Source: Acuticoccus sp039034015 (lineage in GTDB: Bacteria > Pseudomonadota > Alphaproteobacteria > Rhizobiales > Amorphaceae). From it: a DNA stretch of 64,000 bases. A program made the translations under genes and the position numbers. How positions within the stretch are numbered: the first letter of the stretch is position 1; the number at the start of each line of letters is the position of its first letter. Shown here piece after piece: positions 25,543-34,264 of the stretch. The notes under the pieces were generated by a model. The model had not been told where the DNA came from. It made no database searches and was given only the letters and a program-made list of their open reading frames with translations. The DNA lies in assembly GCA_039034015.1 (NCBI GenBank), contig JBCCBM010000004.1, positions 1 through 64,000 on the forward strand, in the 5' to 3' direction.

Positions 25543-26850
25543 ATGACCATGGCCAAAGCCCTTTGCACCGTTTCCGCGCTTGCACTGTTTGCAACGGCGG
25601 CCTCGGCGCAAACCACCGTGACCATCGCAACGGTCAACAACGGTGACATGATCCGCATGCAGGGTCTCACCGAAGATTTCACCGCAAAACACCCCGACAT
25701 CACCCTGGAATGGGTGACGCTGGAAGAGAACGTGCTGCGCCAGCGCGTCACCCAAGACATTGCCTCCAACGGCGGCCAGTTCGACGTTTTGACCATCGGC
25801 ACCTACGAAGTGCCCATCTGGGGCAACCTTGGCTGGCTGGTCTCCCTCAACGATTTGCCCGAAAGCTGGGATGCGGACGACCTTTTGCCCGCCATGCGCG
25901 GCGGTCTGACCGTTGACGGCGAACTTTACGCTGCCCCGTTCTACGGCGAATCGTCCATGGTCATGTTCCGCACCGACCTCATGGACGCAGCCGGGCTTGA
26001 AATGCCCGACGCCCCGTCCTGGGATTTTATCAAAGAAGCCGCCGCGGCGATGACCGACAAGGACAACGACATCTACGGCATTTGCCTGCGCGGCAAGGCG
26101 GGCTGGGGCGAGAACATGGCCTTCCTCACCGCCATGTCGAACTCCTTCGGCGCGCGCTGGTTTGACGAAGACTGGACCCCGCAGTTCGACCAGCCCGAGT
26201 GGAAGGCAACGCTCGATTTCTACATGGACCTGATGACAAACTACGGTCCTCCGGGCGCCTCCACCAATGGCTTTAACGAAAACCTGTCGCTCTTCCAGCA
26301 GGGCAAGTGCGGCATGTGGATTGACGCCACTGTCGCGGCCTCGTTCGTGACCAACCCCAACGATTCCACCGTGGCGGACAGCGTCGGCTTCGCGCTCGCG
26401 CCAGACAATGGGCTTGGCAAGCGCGGCAACTGGCTGTGGGCCTGGTCGCTCGCCGTTCCCGCGGGGTCTGACGCGGTGGATGCGGCCAAAACCTTCGTCG
26501 CCTGGGCGACCAGCAAAGAGTACACGCAGCTGGTTGCCGACAACGAAGGCTGGGCCAACGTGCCCCCCGGCACCCGCACCTCGCTTTATGAGAACGAGGC
26601 CTACACCTCCGCTGCCCCCTTCGCCGAGATGACCCTTCAGTCCATCCAGGCGGCCGACCCCCAAAACCCGACCGTGAAGCCGGTGCCCTACACCGGTGTC
26701 CAGTTTGTCGCGATCCCGGAATTCCAGGGCATGGGCACGCTTGCCGGCCAAGAATTCTCCGCAGCGCTTGCTGGCCAACAGTCGGTGGATGAGGCGCTCG
26801 AAAAGGTTCAAGCCCTCGTCACCGATGAGATGGAAGCGGCCGGCTACTAG
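25543..26850 (+). CDS. smoE: Polyol ABC transporter, periplasmic substrate-binding protein (SmoE-like)
   Basis: A 435-residue family-1 extracellular solute-binding protein for sorbitol/mannitol-type sugars. A Sec signal peptide (KALCTVSALALFATAASA) ends at about residue 22. The mature part begins QTTVTIATVNNGDMIRMQGL and includes GQFDVLTIGTYEVPIWG, KDNDIYGICLRGKAGWGENM and WDFIKEAAAAMTDKDND, which match the binding proteins of polyol importers such as SmoE of Rhodobacter sphaeroides. It is the first gene of the transport operon and is followed by a hairpin and a 249-bp gap, a common way of making more binding protein than permease. Confidence 0.88.
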   Translation: MTMAKALCTVSALALFATAASAQTTVTIATVNNGDMIRMQGLTEDFTAKHPDITLEWVTLEENVLRQRVTQDIASNGGQFDVLTIGTYEVPIWGNLGWLVSLNDLPESWDADDLLPAMRGGLTVDGELYAAPFYGESSMVMFRTDLMDAAGLEMPDAPSWDFIKEAAAAMTDKDNDIYGICLRGKAGWGENMAFLTAMSNSFGARWFDEDWTPQFDQPEWKATLDFYMDLMTNYGPPGASTNGFNENLSLFQQGKCGMWIDATVAASFVTNPNDSTVADSVGFALAPDNGLGKRGNWLWAWSLAVPAGSDAVDAAKTFVAWATSKEYTQLVADNEGWANVPPGTRTSLYENEAYTSAAPFAEMTLQSIQAADPQNPTVKPVPYTGVQFVAIPEFQGMGTLAGQEFSAALAGQQSVDEALEKVQALVTDEMEAAGY

Positions 26851-26861
26851 AGCCGGGTCTT

Positions 26862-26883
26862 GCCGGGGCGCATGCGCCCCGGC
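26862..26883 (+). terminator. Strong hairpin after smoE (attenuator-like)
   Basis: Perfect 10-bp arms GCCGGGGCGC (26862-26871) and GCGCCCCGGC (26874-26883) enclose a 2-nt loop 11 bases after the smoE stop codon. The sequence after it is A-rich (ACCAAAAAACC), not U-rich, so it is more likely an mRNA-stabilising or partial attenuation structure than a full terminator. Confidence 0.55.
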
Positions 26884-26983
26884 ACCAAAAAACCGTTCGA
26901 TCTCAAAAGCGTAGAGTGCAAGGTCTGACACGGCCTGCGCTCGCCGCGGCTCGGCGCCGGAGCACCGCCCTCCGGCGGCACCA

Positions 26984-27074
26984 GAGCGGTTTCGGGTCAG
27001 ATGGCATCATTTGATCTCAGAATAACCGCTCCGATTCAAAGTGGTGGAGCATCTTCATTGGGTCTGAGAAGACC
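26984..27074. repeat. Rhizobial-type intergenic palindromic element
   Basis: GAGCGGTT (26984-26991) and AACCGCTC (27024-27031) are perfect inverted arms, followed by a second hairpin GGTCT/AGACC at 27061-27074. The sequence between the arms (TCAGATGGCATCATTTGATC) is close to the short mobile palindromes scattered through Hyphomicrobiales genomes. A related GAGCGTTT/AAACGCTC palindrome occurs at 58904-58950. Confidence 0.5.
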
Positions 27075-27099
27075 CAAGGTGTTCTAGGGGGCAGCGAGA

Positions 27100-27966
27100 A
27101 TGGCAACACAGCACTCAAGGACCGCAGCCCGCGCCATGCTGGCGCCCGCCGTCATCTTGCTCCTGGGCTGGATGCTCGTCCCGCTGACAATGACGCTCTA
27201 CTTCTCCTTCAAGCGTTACTTGCCGCTGCGGGGCGGTGACCTTGGCTGGACGGGTTTTGACAACTACGTCCGCTTCGTCACCTCCAGCGCTTTCTGGCCG
27301 AGTGTGCAGGCAACACTCGTCATCGTCGGCGGCGTCCTCATCATCACCATTGTGCTCGGCGTCCTCATCGCCCTCTTCCTCGATCAGCCGATGTGGGGGA
27401 AGGGGATTGTCCGCGTCCTTGTGATTGCGCCGTTCTTCGTCATGCCAACGGTCTCCGCGCTGGTGTGGAAGAACATGTTCATGGACCCGGTGAACGGCCT
27501 TTTTGCGCACCTGTGGCGTTTCTTCGGGGCCGAGCCCGTGTCGTGGCTCTCGGAAGCCTCAATTCAATCGATTATCTTGATTGTGTCGTGGCAGTGGCTG
27601 CCCTTTGCAACGCTCATCTTGCTGACCGCGGTCCAATCCCTCGACAGTGAGCAGCTGGAGGCCGCCGAGATGGATGGCGCGCCGCCGCTCGCCCGCTTCA
27701 CCAGCATCATCCTGCCGCACCTGTCGCGGGCGATCACAGTCGTCGCCCTCATCCAGACGATCTTCTTGCTGTCGATCTTTGCCGAAATCTTCGTCACCAC
27801 CCAAGGTTCCTTCGGCACACGCACGCTCACCTACATGATTTACCAGCGTGTCCTTGAGAGCCAGAATGTCGGGCTCGGCTCCGCGGGCGGGATCTACGCT
27901 GTCATCCTGGCCAACATCGTTGCGATCTTCCTGATGCGCATTGTTGGCAAGAACCTGGATCGCTGA
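27100..27966 (+). CDS. smoF: Polyol ABC transporter, permease 1 (SmoF-like)
   Basis: A 288-residue inner-membrane permease of the MalF type with six predicted helices. The N-terminus (RAMLAPAVILLLGWMLVPLT) and the 'EAA' loop LEAAEMDGAPPLARFTSIILPHL, which docks on the ATPase, are clear. It works with the second permease to form the channel for polyols delivered by the SmoE-like protein. The ribosome-binding site before the ATG at 27100 is GGGGGCAGCG-like. Confidence 0.9.
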   Translation: MATQHSRTAARAMLAPAVILLLGWMLVPLTMTLYFSFKRYLPLRGGDLGWTGFDNYVRFVTSSAFWPSVQATLVIVGGVLIITIVLGVLIALFLDQPMWGKGIVRVLVIAPFFVMPTVSALVWKNMFMDPVNGLFAHLWRFFGAEPVSWLSEASIQSIILIVSWQWLPFATLILLTAVQSLDSEQLEAAEMDGAPPLARFTSIILPHLSRAITVVALIQTIFLLSIFAEIFVTTQGSFGTRTLTYMIYQRVLESQNVGLGSAGGIYAVILANIVAIFLMRIVGKNLDR

Positions 27967-28039
27967 CCATGACAACTGCGATCCGCCATCCCCACCCACG
28001 CGCGCCCCGCACGCCGCCAGCTGCGATGGGAGACCGCTA

Positions 28040-28870
28040 ATGGCCCGCGCCGTCAGCACCCGCCGGAAGGCGTTCAACACCATCATCGCATTTGCGATCG
28101 GGCTGTTGATCTTCTTCCCGATCCTGTGGACCATCCTCACAAGTTTTAAGACCGAGGCGCAGGCCATCGCCGATCCGCCGGTCTTCCTGTTCTTCGATTG
28201 GACGCTCGAAAACTACGCCGTCGTGCAAGAGCGCTCCGACTACCTGCGCTTTTTGTGGAACTCGGTGATCATCGCGGGCGGCTCAACCTTGCTGGGCATC
28301 CTCATTGCCGTCCCCGCGGCCTGGTCGATGGCCTTTGTCCCTTCCCGGCGCACCAAAGACATCCTGTTGTGGATGCTCTCCACAAAGATGCTGCCGGCGG
28401 TGGGCGTGCTTTACCCGATCTATCTGCTCTTCATTCAGTTTGGGCTCCTCGACACGCGCTTTGGTCTCACCATCGTCCTGATGTTGATCAACCTGCCGAT
28501 CATTGTGTGGATGCTTTACACATACTTCAAAGAGATCCCGCCAGAGATCCTTGAAGCGGCGCGCATGGACGGTGCGGGCCTGCGCGAAGAAATCCTCTAC
28601 GTCCTCACGCCCATGGCGATCCCAGGGATTGCGTCGACCATCCTGCTCAACGTCATCCTGGCGTGGAACGAGGCCTTTTGGACGCTCAACCTCACGGCCG
28701 CAAATGCTGCGCCGCTCACCGCCTTCATCGCCAGCTATTCCAGCCCTGAAGGCCTATTTTACGCAAAACTGTCGGCCGCCTCGACCATGGCGATCGCGCC
28801 CATTCTGGTGCTCGGGTGGTTTGCCCAAAAGCAGCTGGTGCGTGGTTTGACCTTCGGCGCCGTGAAGTAA
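28040..28870 (+). CDS. smoG: Polyol ABC transporter, permease 2 (SmoG-like)
   Basis: A 276-residue MalG-type permease. The first helix is FNTIIAFAIGLLIFFPILWT and the EAA loop reads LEAARMDGAGLREEILYVLTP. The start at 28040 (MARAVSTRRKAF) has GGGAG seven bases upstream; a frame open from 27941 would run back into smoF and is not used. The short stretch between smoF and smoG carries no gene. The start, size and neighbours match sorbitol/mannitol transporters. Confidence 0.9.
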   Translation: MARAVSTRRKAFNTIIAFAIGLLIFFPILWTILTSFKTEAQAIADPPVFLFFDWTLENYAVVQERSDYLRFLWNSVIIAGGSTLLGILIAVPAAWSMAFVPSRRTKDILLWMLSTKMLPAVGVLYPIYLLFIQFGLLDTRFGLTIVLMLINLPIIVWMLYTYFKEIPPEILEAARMDGAGLREEILYVLTPMAIPGIASTILLNVILAWNEAFWTLNLTAANAAPLTAFIASYSSPEGLFYAKLSAASTMAIAPILVLGWFAQKQLVRGLTFGAVK

Positions 28871-28880
28871 GGGGGGACAG

Positions 28881-29885
28881 ATGGGAAATATTCATCTCCA
28901 AAAGGTCGAGAAATCGTTCGGTGACGTCACCGTCATCCCCCCGCTCGACCTTGAAATCAACGACGGCGAGTTCGTCGTCTTCGTCGGCCCCTCCGGCTGC
29001 GGTAAGTCGACCCTCCTGCGCCTCATCGCAGGGCTTGAGGATGTGTCGGACGGTGTCATCATGATCGACGGGGAGGACGCCACCGCGATCCCCCCCGCCA
29101 AGCGAAAGCTTGCCATGGTGTTCCAGTCCTACGCGCTCTACCCCCATATGTCGGTGCGCAAGAACATCGCCTTTCCCCTCCGCATGGCAAAGCTCGACAA
29201 AGCCGAGCAAGAGCGCCGCATCACCCAGGCCGCCGATGTCCTCAACCTCACCGACTATCTGGAGCGTCGGCCGGGGCAACTTTCGGGCGGCCAGCGCCAG
29301 CGCGTTGCCATCGGCCGGGCGATTGTGCGCGAGCCCGCCGCGTTCTTGTTTGACGAGCCGCTCTCCAACCTTGATGCCGCGCTGCGCGTTGGCATGCGCA
29401 TCGAGATTTCAGAGCTCCACGCCCGCCTCAAAACCACGATGATCTACGTCACCCACGACCAGGTCGAGGCGATGACCATGGCCGACAAGATTGTCGTCCT
29501 CCAGGCTGGCGTCATCGAGCAGGTGGGAAGCCCCCTCGACCTTTATCGCAACCCGCGCAACACCTTCGTCGCCGGCTTCATCGGCTCCCCGAAGATGAAT
29601 TTCATGACCGGCGCGGAGGCCGAAAAGCACGGCGCCCACACCATCGGCGTGCGGCCCGAGCACATCACCCCCTCCAGCACCGAGGGTCTTTGGCAGGGCC
29701 GGATCGGCGTGTCGGAGCACCTGGGGTCAGACACCTTCTTCCACGTCCACATGGAAGGCCGCGCGGAGCCGATCACCGTGCGCGCCGGCGGCGAGGTGGA
29801 CATGCACCACGGCGACACCATCCATCTGACGCCCGACGCCACCCGCATCCACAAATTCGGCGCCGATGGCCTGCGCCTCCCATGA
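28881..29885 (+). CDS. smoK: Polyol ABC transporter, ATP-binding protein (SmoK-like)
   Basis: A 334-residue CUT1-type ATPase (MalK/UgpC group). Walker A is GPSGCGKST (36-44), the signature LSGGQ is at 134-138 and Walker B is FLFDEP (155-160), followed by the D-loop SNLD and switch His in YVTHDQVEAMT. The C-terminal TOBE/regulatory domain is present (IGVRPEHITPSS; GSDTFFHVHMEGR). It energises import through SmoFG. The gene overlaps the next one by four bases (ATGA). Confidence 0.92.
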   Translation: MGNIHLQKVEKSFGDVTVIPPLDLEINDGEFVVFVGPSGCGKSTLLRLIAGLEDVSDGVIMIDGEDATAIPPAKRKLAMVFQSYALYPHMSVRKNIAFPLRMAKLDKAEQERRITQAADVLNLTDYLERRPGQLSGGQRQRVAIGRAIVREPAAFLFDEPLSNLDAALRVGMRIEISELHARLKTTMIYVTHDQVEAMTMADKIVVLQAGVIEQVGSPLDLYRNPRNTFVAGFIGSPKMNFMTGAEAEKHGAHTIGVRPEHITPSSTEGLWQGRIGVSEHLGSDTFFHVHMEGRAEPITVRAGGEVDMHHGDTIHLTPDATRIHKFGADGLRLP

Positions 29886-30655
29886 GCCGCCTTGCCGGAA
29901 AATGCGCGCTCATCACGGGCGCGGCGCGGGGCATCGGCGCTGCCTTCGCGGCAGCCTATGTGCGCGAGGGCGCCCGCGTCGTCATCGGCGACATTGACCT
30001 GCCGCGGGCCCAAGAGACCGCCGCTGCACTGGGCAACAACGCAACCGCCGTTGCCATGGACGTCACCCGGCAGGAGAGCATCGACACCGCCGTTGAAAGC
30101 GCTGTCGAGGCGATGGGCCAAATCGACATCTTGATCAACAACGCCGCCATCTTCACCGCCGCGCCCATCGTTGCGATCGACCGCGCCGAATATGAGCGCG
30201 TCTTTGCCATTAACGTCGCCGGCCCACTGTTCACGCTCCAGGCGGTGGCAAAACACATGATCGCGCGGGGCGGCGGCGGCAAAATCATCAACATGGCGAG
30301 CCAAGCCGGCCGCCGGGGCGAGCCTCTGGTGGCGGTCTACTGCGCCACAAAAGCCGCCGTCATCAGCCTCACCCAATCGGCGGGCCTCAACCTCATTGCC
30401 CACGGGATCAATGTGAACGCCATTGCCCCCGGCGTCGTCGATGGGGAGCATTGGGAGGGGGTCGACGCATTCTTCGCAAAGCTTGAGAACAAAGCCCCAG
30501 GCCAAAAGAAGCGCGAAGTGGGGAAGGGCGTCCCCTTTGGCCGCATGGGCGTGGCGGATGATTTGACGGGCATGGCCATCTTCCTCGCCACCGCAGAGGC
30601 GGACTATATCGTGGCCCAAACCTTTAACGTTGATGGTGGCCAGTGGATGAGTTGA
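29882..30655 (+). CDS. smoS: Sorbitol dehydrogenase, short-chain dehydrogenase (SmoS-like)
   Basis: A 257-residue cytosolic SDR that oxidises D-glucitol to D-fructose (and often galactitol to tagatose) with NAD+. The nucleotide-binding motif TGAARGIG is at 12-19, NNAA near 86-89, and the catalytic Ser140, Tyr153 and Lys157 (YCATK) are all in place. The EHWEGVDAFFAKLENKAPGQ segment is typical of the sorbitol dehydrogenase (PolS/SmoS) group. It follows the ATPase with a four-base overlap and overlaps the next gene by 13 bases. Confidence 0.9.
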   Translation: MSRLAGKCALITGAARGIGAAFAAAYVREGARVVIGDIDLPRAQETAAALGNNATAVAMDVTRQESIDTAVESAVEAMGQIDILINNAAIFTAAPIVAIDRAEYERVFAINVAGPLFTLQAVAKHMIARGGGGKIINMASQAGRRGEPLVAVYCATKAAVISLTQSAGLNLIAHGINVNAIAPGVVDGEHWEGVDAFFAKLENKAPGQKKREVGKGVPFGRMGVADDLTGMAIFLATAEADYIVAQTFNVDGGQWMS

Positions 30656-32121
30656 TCGCGCTTTCCAACAAAACTCTTGGAAAGATGAACCCCACCATCG
30701 CCCGACCCACCTATGATCGCAGCCGCCTCACCCCCGGCATCGTCCACATCGGCCTTGGCAACTTTCACCGCGCCCACGAAGCGTTTTATCTCCACCGTCT
30801 GATGCAAACCGGCGAGGCGCACGATTTCGCCATTGTCGGCGGCGGCGTTCGCCCGCCCGATGCTGCCATGCGCGACGCGCTGATGGCGCAAGACGGCCTC
30901 ACAACCCTCATCGAGCTCGACCCTGCCGGCATCTCCGCTGAGGTCACCGGCGCGATGGTGGATTTTGCGCCCGTCACGCCCGATAACGCCGCCCTCATTG
31001 CCGCAATCGCCGACCCGCGCATCAAAATCGTCTCCCTCACCGTCACCGAAGGCGGCTACTACGTCGATCCGTCCACCGGCGCGTTTGACGCCCCCCACGC
31101 CGACATCCTCCACGATGCCGCCAATCCGATGGCGCCCCGCACCGCGTTCGGCGCCATCATCGCCGCCCTTCGCGCCCGGTTCGCAGAGGGGCACGGCCCC
31201 GTCACTGTGCAGTCGTGCGACAATCTTCAAGGCAACGGCGCCATCGTGCGCGCCACCGTCGTCGGCCTCGCGCGCCTGATCGACGAGGGCCTTGCCGCAC
31301 AAATCGAAGATCGCGTCACCTTCCCCAACGCGATGGTGGACTGCATCGTCCCGGCCACCGGCGCCGACGAGTTCGCGCTCGCCCAACGCTTTGGCATTAA
31401 TGATCGCGCCCCCGTCACCCACGAAAACTATCGCCAATGGGTGATTGAGGATGATTTTTGCGCCGGCCGCCCGGCGTACGAGGCGGTGGGCGTCACCTTC
31501 ACGGGCGATGTGCACCCCTTCGAGACCATGAAGCTGCGGCTCTTAAATGCCGGCCACCAATTCATCGCCAACCCTGGCGAGCTTTTGTCCTGCGCCACCA
31601 TTGCCGACTGCATGGCGGACCGGGAGGTGAGCGGCTTTCTCCACACCATCCTTGCGCGCGAGGTGGTGCCCCACGTGGCCGCCGTCCCCGGGATGACGCC
31701 AACGGCGTACGTGGACCTCATTGCCGGTCGTTTTGAAAACACGGCCATCAAAGACACCGTGCGCCGCGTCGCGTTCGACGGCTCTTCCCGCCACACGGGC
31801 TTTGTGCACCCGACCTTGCGTGAGCGGCTGGGGACCGGCGCCAACGTGGAGGGCCTCGCGCTCGCCGAAGCGCTCTGGGCCCGCATGTGTTTTGGCACCC
31901 GCGAGGATGGGTCCACCATCGCCCCCAACGACCCCCATTGGGACGCGCTGAACAAAGCCGCGATCGCCGCGCGCGAACGCCCCGCCGCCTGGCTCGAACA
32001 ACCCGGCGTCTATGGCGACCTTGCCGGCGCAAAACCCTTTGCCGCCGCCTTTTCCCGCTGGCTCACCGCCCTTTACACGCTCGGCACGCGGGACGCTTTG
32101 TCGAGCTATCTTGCCCCATAA
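30643..32121 (+). CDS. mtlK: Mannitol 2-dehydrogenase
   Basis: A 492-residue polyol-specific long-chain dehydrogenase that oxidises D-mannitol to D-fructose with NAD+ (and may accept arabinitol or sorbitol). The N-terminal Rossmann-like region has IVHIGLGNFHRAHEAFYLHR; the catalytic region has KLRLLNAGHQFIA with the family's Lys and conserved Asn/His. The GTG at 30643 was chosen because it gives the usual 24-residue lead before YDRSRLTPG; an ATG at 30685 would shorten this. With smoS it funnels polyols to fructose. No fructokinase is encoded in the operon. Confidence 0.93.
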   Translation: MDELIALSNKTLGKMNPTIARPTYDRSRLTPGIVHIGLGNFHRAHEAFYLHRLMQTGEAHDFAIVGGGVRPPDAAMRDALMAQDGLTTLIELDPAGISAEVTGAMVDFAPVTPDNAALIAAIADPRIKIVSLTVTEGGYYVDPSTGAFDAPHADILHDAANPMAPRTAFGAIIAALRARFAEGHGPVTVQSCDNLQGNGAIVRATVVGLARLIDEGLAAQIEDRVTFPNAMVDCIVPATGADEFALAQRFGINDRAPVTHENYRQWVIEDDFCAGRPAYEAVGVTFTGDVHPFETMKLRLLNAGHQFIANPGELLSCATIADCMADREVSGFLHTILAREVVPHVAAVPGMTPTAYVDLIAGRFENTAIKDTVRRVAFDGSSRHTGFVHPTLRERLGTGANVEGLALAEALWARMCFGTREDGSTIAPNDPHWDALNKAAIAARERPAAWLEQPGVYGDLAGAKPFAAAFSRWLTALYTLGTRDALSSYLAP

Positions 32122-32188
32122 CGCGCGTCAGCCGGCGCACCATCGAAAAAGCGTCTCCCGCGCGAAACGCCGGACACGCTCTCGCGCC

Positions 32189-32830
32189 TCATAATTCCAG
32201 CGTCAGCGTGTGCCCCGGGCGGTGCACAAGCCGCACGCGGGTGACAAGCGCACCGTCCAAAAACGTCTCCCGCTCGCCGCGCAAAAGCGCAGTGCCGGGC
32301 GCCACGCCAAAGGTTGCCGCCTCCGCCGCCGTCGCCCCGCCGGCAAAAAGGTTGAGCGTCCCGCGGGAGACCGGCACCGTTGCCACCAAGAATGCGTTGG
32401 GGCTTTCGCGCGCAAAGTCCGCCGTTGCCGCGCTCGGCACAACGGCAAGGTTGATGGACCGGTCTTCCAGCAAAAACGCCGCGCCATCGGCAAGGTGCGC
32501 GCCGCGCACCCGCACCGCACCATCGGCGCGCGAAAGGCGCGAGAGCTGCCAGCCGTAACGCGCGCCGGTCGCCTCCACCATCTCGCGCACCAGGGGCACG
32601 CGCAGTTTGGCGTGGCGCACGGGCCGGGCGGCGACAATCGTGCCCGCCCGCCGCCGTCGCTCCACCACCCCGTCTTCGGCAAGGCTCTGGAGGGCGCGGT
32701 TCACCGTCCCCCGCGCGACGCCATAGTGCGCGGCGAGCGCGGTTTCCGGCGGCAACGTTTCGCGCGCGCGCCACTCCCGCGCGGTGAGCCGGCGCACCAG
32801 ATCGGCCCGCACCGCGCGCCAACCCGTCAT
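32189..32830 (-). CDS. hutC: GntR-family regulator of histidine utilisation, HutC-like
   Basis: A 213-residue regulator with an N-terminal winged helix (ETALAAHYGVARGTVNRALQSLAEDGVVERRRRAGT) and a C-terminal UTRA domain (LLRGERETFLDGALVTRVRLVHRPG). HutC proteins repress hut genes and are released by urocanate. The gene overlaps hutF by four bases, so it is co-transcribed with it. Its likely target is the perfect palindrome at 34206-34223. It is shorter than typical HutC (about 240 residues), mainly in the linker. Confidence 0.85.
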   Translation of the reverse strand: MTGWRAVRADLVRRLTAREWRARETLPPETALAAHYGVARGTVNRALQSLAEDGVVERRRRAGTIVAARPVRHAKLRVPLVREMVEATGARYGWQLSRLSRADGAVRVRGAHLADGAAFLLEDRSINLAVVPSAATADFARESPNAFLVATVPVSRGTLNLFAGGATAAEAATFGVAPGTALLRGERETFLDGALVTRVRLVHRPGHTLTLEL

Positions 32831-34185
32831 AGATCAGCCAGAAGCCGCGCCATCACAGCGCGATAACGGGCCACCACGGCCTCGCGCGCCACATGCCGGC
32901 CGCCGTCCACCACATGCCGCCCCCCCGACCACACGTGGTTCACCATGGTTTGGTCGCCGCAAAACACAAACGCATCCAGCACACGGTCGCCGCTGCGCCC
33001 GTCAAGGTCGATGTGCGTCCCATCAAGGGCAAGAAGATCGGCAAGCGCCCCTTGCGCGATCACGCCAGTCTCGCGCCCCGCCGCCTGCGCACCCCCCGCA
33101 ACGGCGCCCTCAAACAAGACGCGCCCTGTGGACCGGTCAGCGCTTGCCAGCACCGCACGCCCCCGGTCACGCAGCCGCTGCGAATATTCCAGCGTCCGCA
33201 ACTCTTCGGCGAGCGAGATCCGCACATTGCTGTCCGACCCAACGCCAAACCGGCCGCCCGCCTCCAAAAACCGCGCGCCATCGAAGATCCCATCGCCGAG
33301 GGAGGATTCGGTGATCGGGCAAAGCCCCGACACGGCCCCCGTTGCGGCAAGCGCGGTGGTCTCGTCCGGCGTCATTTGCGTGGTGTGGATGAGGCACCAG
33401 CGCTGGTTAATGGGCAGATGGTCAAGCGCCCACGTCACCGGCCGCGCGCCCCAGGCGGCCAAAACCTCGTCCACCTCCGGCCCCTGCTCGGCAAGGTGCA
33501 TGTGGATGGGCCCCTTCGTGAGGCGGATGAGCCCGTCAAAATCGCCCCGGGGCACGGCCCTCAGAGAGTGCGGCGCAAGGCCGATGGCCCCGTCCGGCAG
33601 CGCGGCCACAGCGTTTTCCGCCTCCGCATAAAGGGCCGCAAACCGGTCAAGATCGTTGCCGAAGCGCACCTGCCCGGGGGCAAGGGGCCGCCCGTCGCAC
33701 CCACCCACCGCATAGTGCACGGGGAGGAGCGTGAGGCCGATGCCGCTCACCTCCGCCGCCGCCACAACGCGCGCGCTCATTTCCGAAAGCGCCGCATAAG
33801 GCGCGCCGCCCGGCTGGTGATGCAGATAGTGAAACTCGGCAAGCCCCCCGAACCCCGCCTCCAGCATCTCCACCTGGACGAGGGCGGCAATGGCCTCAAC
33901 ATCATCCGGCGTCAGCCTGTCCAAGAAGTCGAACATCAGCGCGCGCCAGGTCCAAAAGGTGTCGCGCTCGCGGCCCCTCCGCTCGGTGAGGCCGGCCATC
34001 GCCCTTTGGAAGGCGTGGCTGTGGAGGTTGATGGGGGCGGGCAACAGGGTTGAAACGCGCAGGTCCCCCGGCGCCTCGCGCCCATGGACGACGCGATCAA
34101 TGCGCCCATCGCCGCGCAGGGTGACGCGGATATTTTTGGCAAAGCCCCCCGGCAAAAGCGCCTCGTCGGCAAAAATGGTGGTCAC
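32827..34185 (-). CDS. hutF: Formimidoylglutamate deiminase
   Basis: HutF hydrolyses N-formimino-L-glutamate to N-formyl-L-glutamate and ammonia, the branch of histidine breakdown (pathway II) used by many alphaproteobacteria. The 452-residue amidohydrolase has the metal motif NLHSHAFQRAMAG, the later metal/active-site blocks IHMHLAEQGPEVDEVL and WCLIHTTQMTPDE, and the distal Asp region FGVGSDSNVRISLAEELRTLEY. It reads divergently from hutI. N-formylglutamate would then need HutG, which is not encoded in this window. Confidence 0.93.
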   Translation of the reverse strand: MTTIFADEALLPGGFAKNIRVTLRGDGRIDRVVHGREAPGDLRVSTLLPAPINLHSHAFQRAMAGLTERRGRERDTFWTWRALMFDFLDRLTPDDVEAIAALVQVEMLEAGFGGLAEFHYLHHQPGGAPYAALSEMSARVVAAAEVSGIGLTLLPVHYAVGGCDGRPLAPGQVRFGNDLDRFAALYAEAENAVAALPDGAIGLAPHSLRAVPRGDFDGLIRLTKGPIHMHLAEQGPEVDEVLAAWGARPVTWALDHLPINQRWCLIHTTQMTPDETTALAATGAVSGLCPITESSLGDGIFDGARFLEAGGRFGVGSDSNVRISLAEELRTLEYSQRLRDRGRAVLASADRSTGRVLFEGAVAGGAQAAGRETGVIAQGALADLLALDGTHIDLDGRSGDRVLDAFVFCGDQTMVNHVWSGGRHVVDGGRHVAREAVVARYRAVMARLLADL

Positions 34186-34264
34186 GGCGCGGCCCTTGAC
34201 GACAAAATATGTCTAGACATATTCCGCAAAGCTGAGCACGCCAAGGGCCGAACATGGGGGAAGA
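34186..34264. promoter_or_regulatory. Divergent hut promoter with HutC-type operator
   Basis: AATATGTCTAGACATATT at 34206-34223 is a perfect 18-bp palindrome, matching the form of GntR/HutC-family operators (TGTCTAGACA core). Toward hutI, TTGACG at 34196-34201 lies 16 bases before CATATT (34218-34223), so the operator covers the spacer and -10 box; repressor binding would exclude polymerase. The same site can serve hutF-hutC in the other direction, giving autoregulation. GGGGGAAG precedes the hutI start. Confidence 0.75.
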
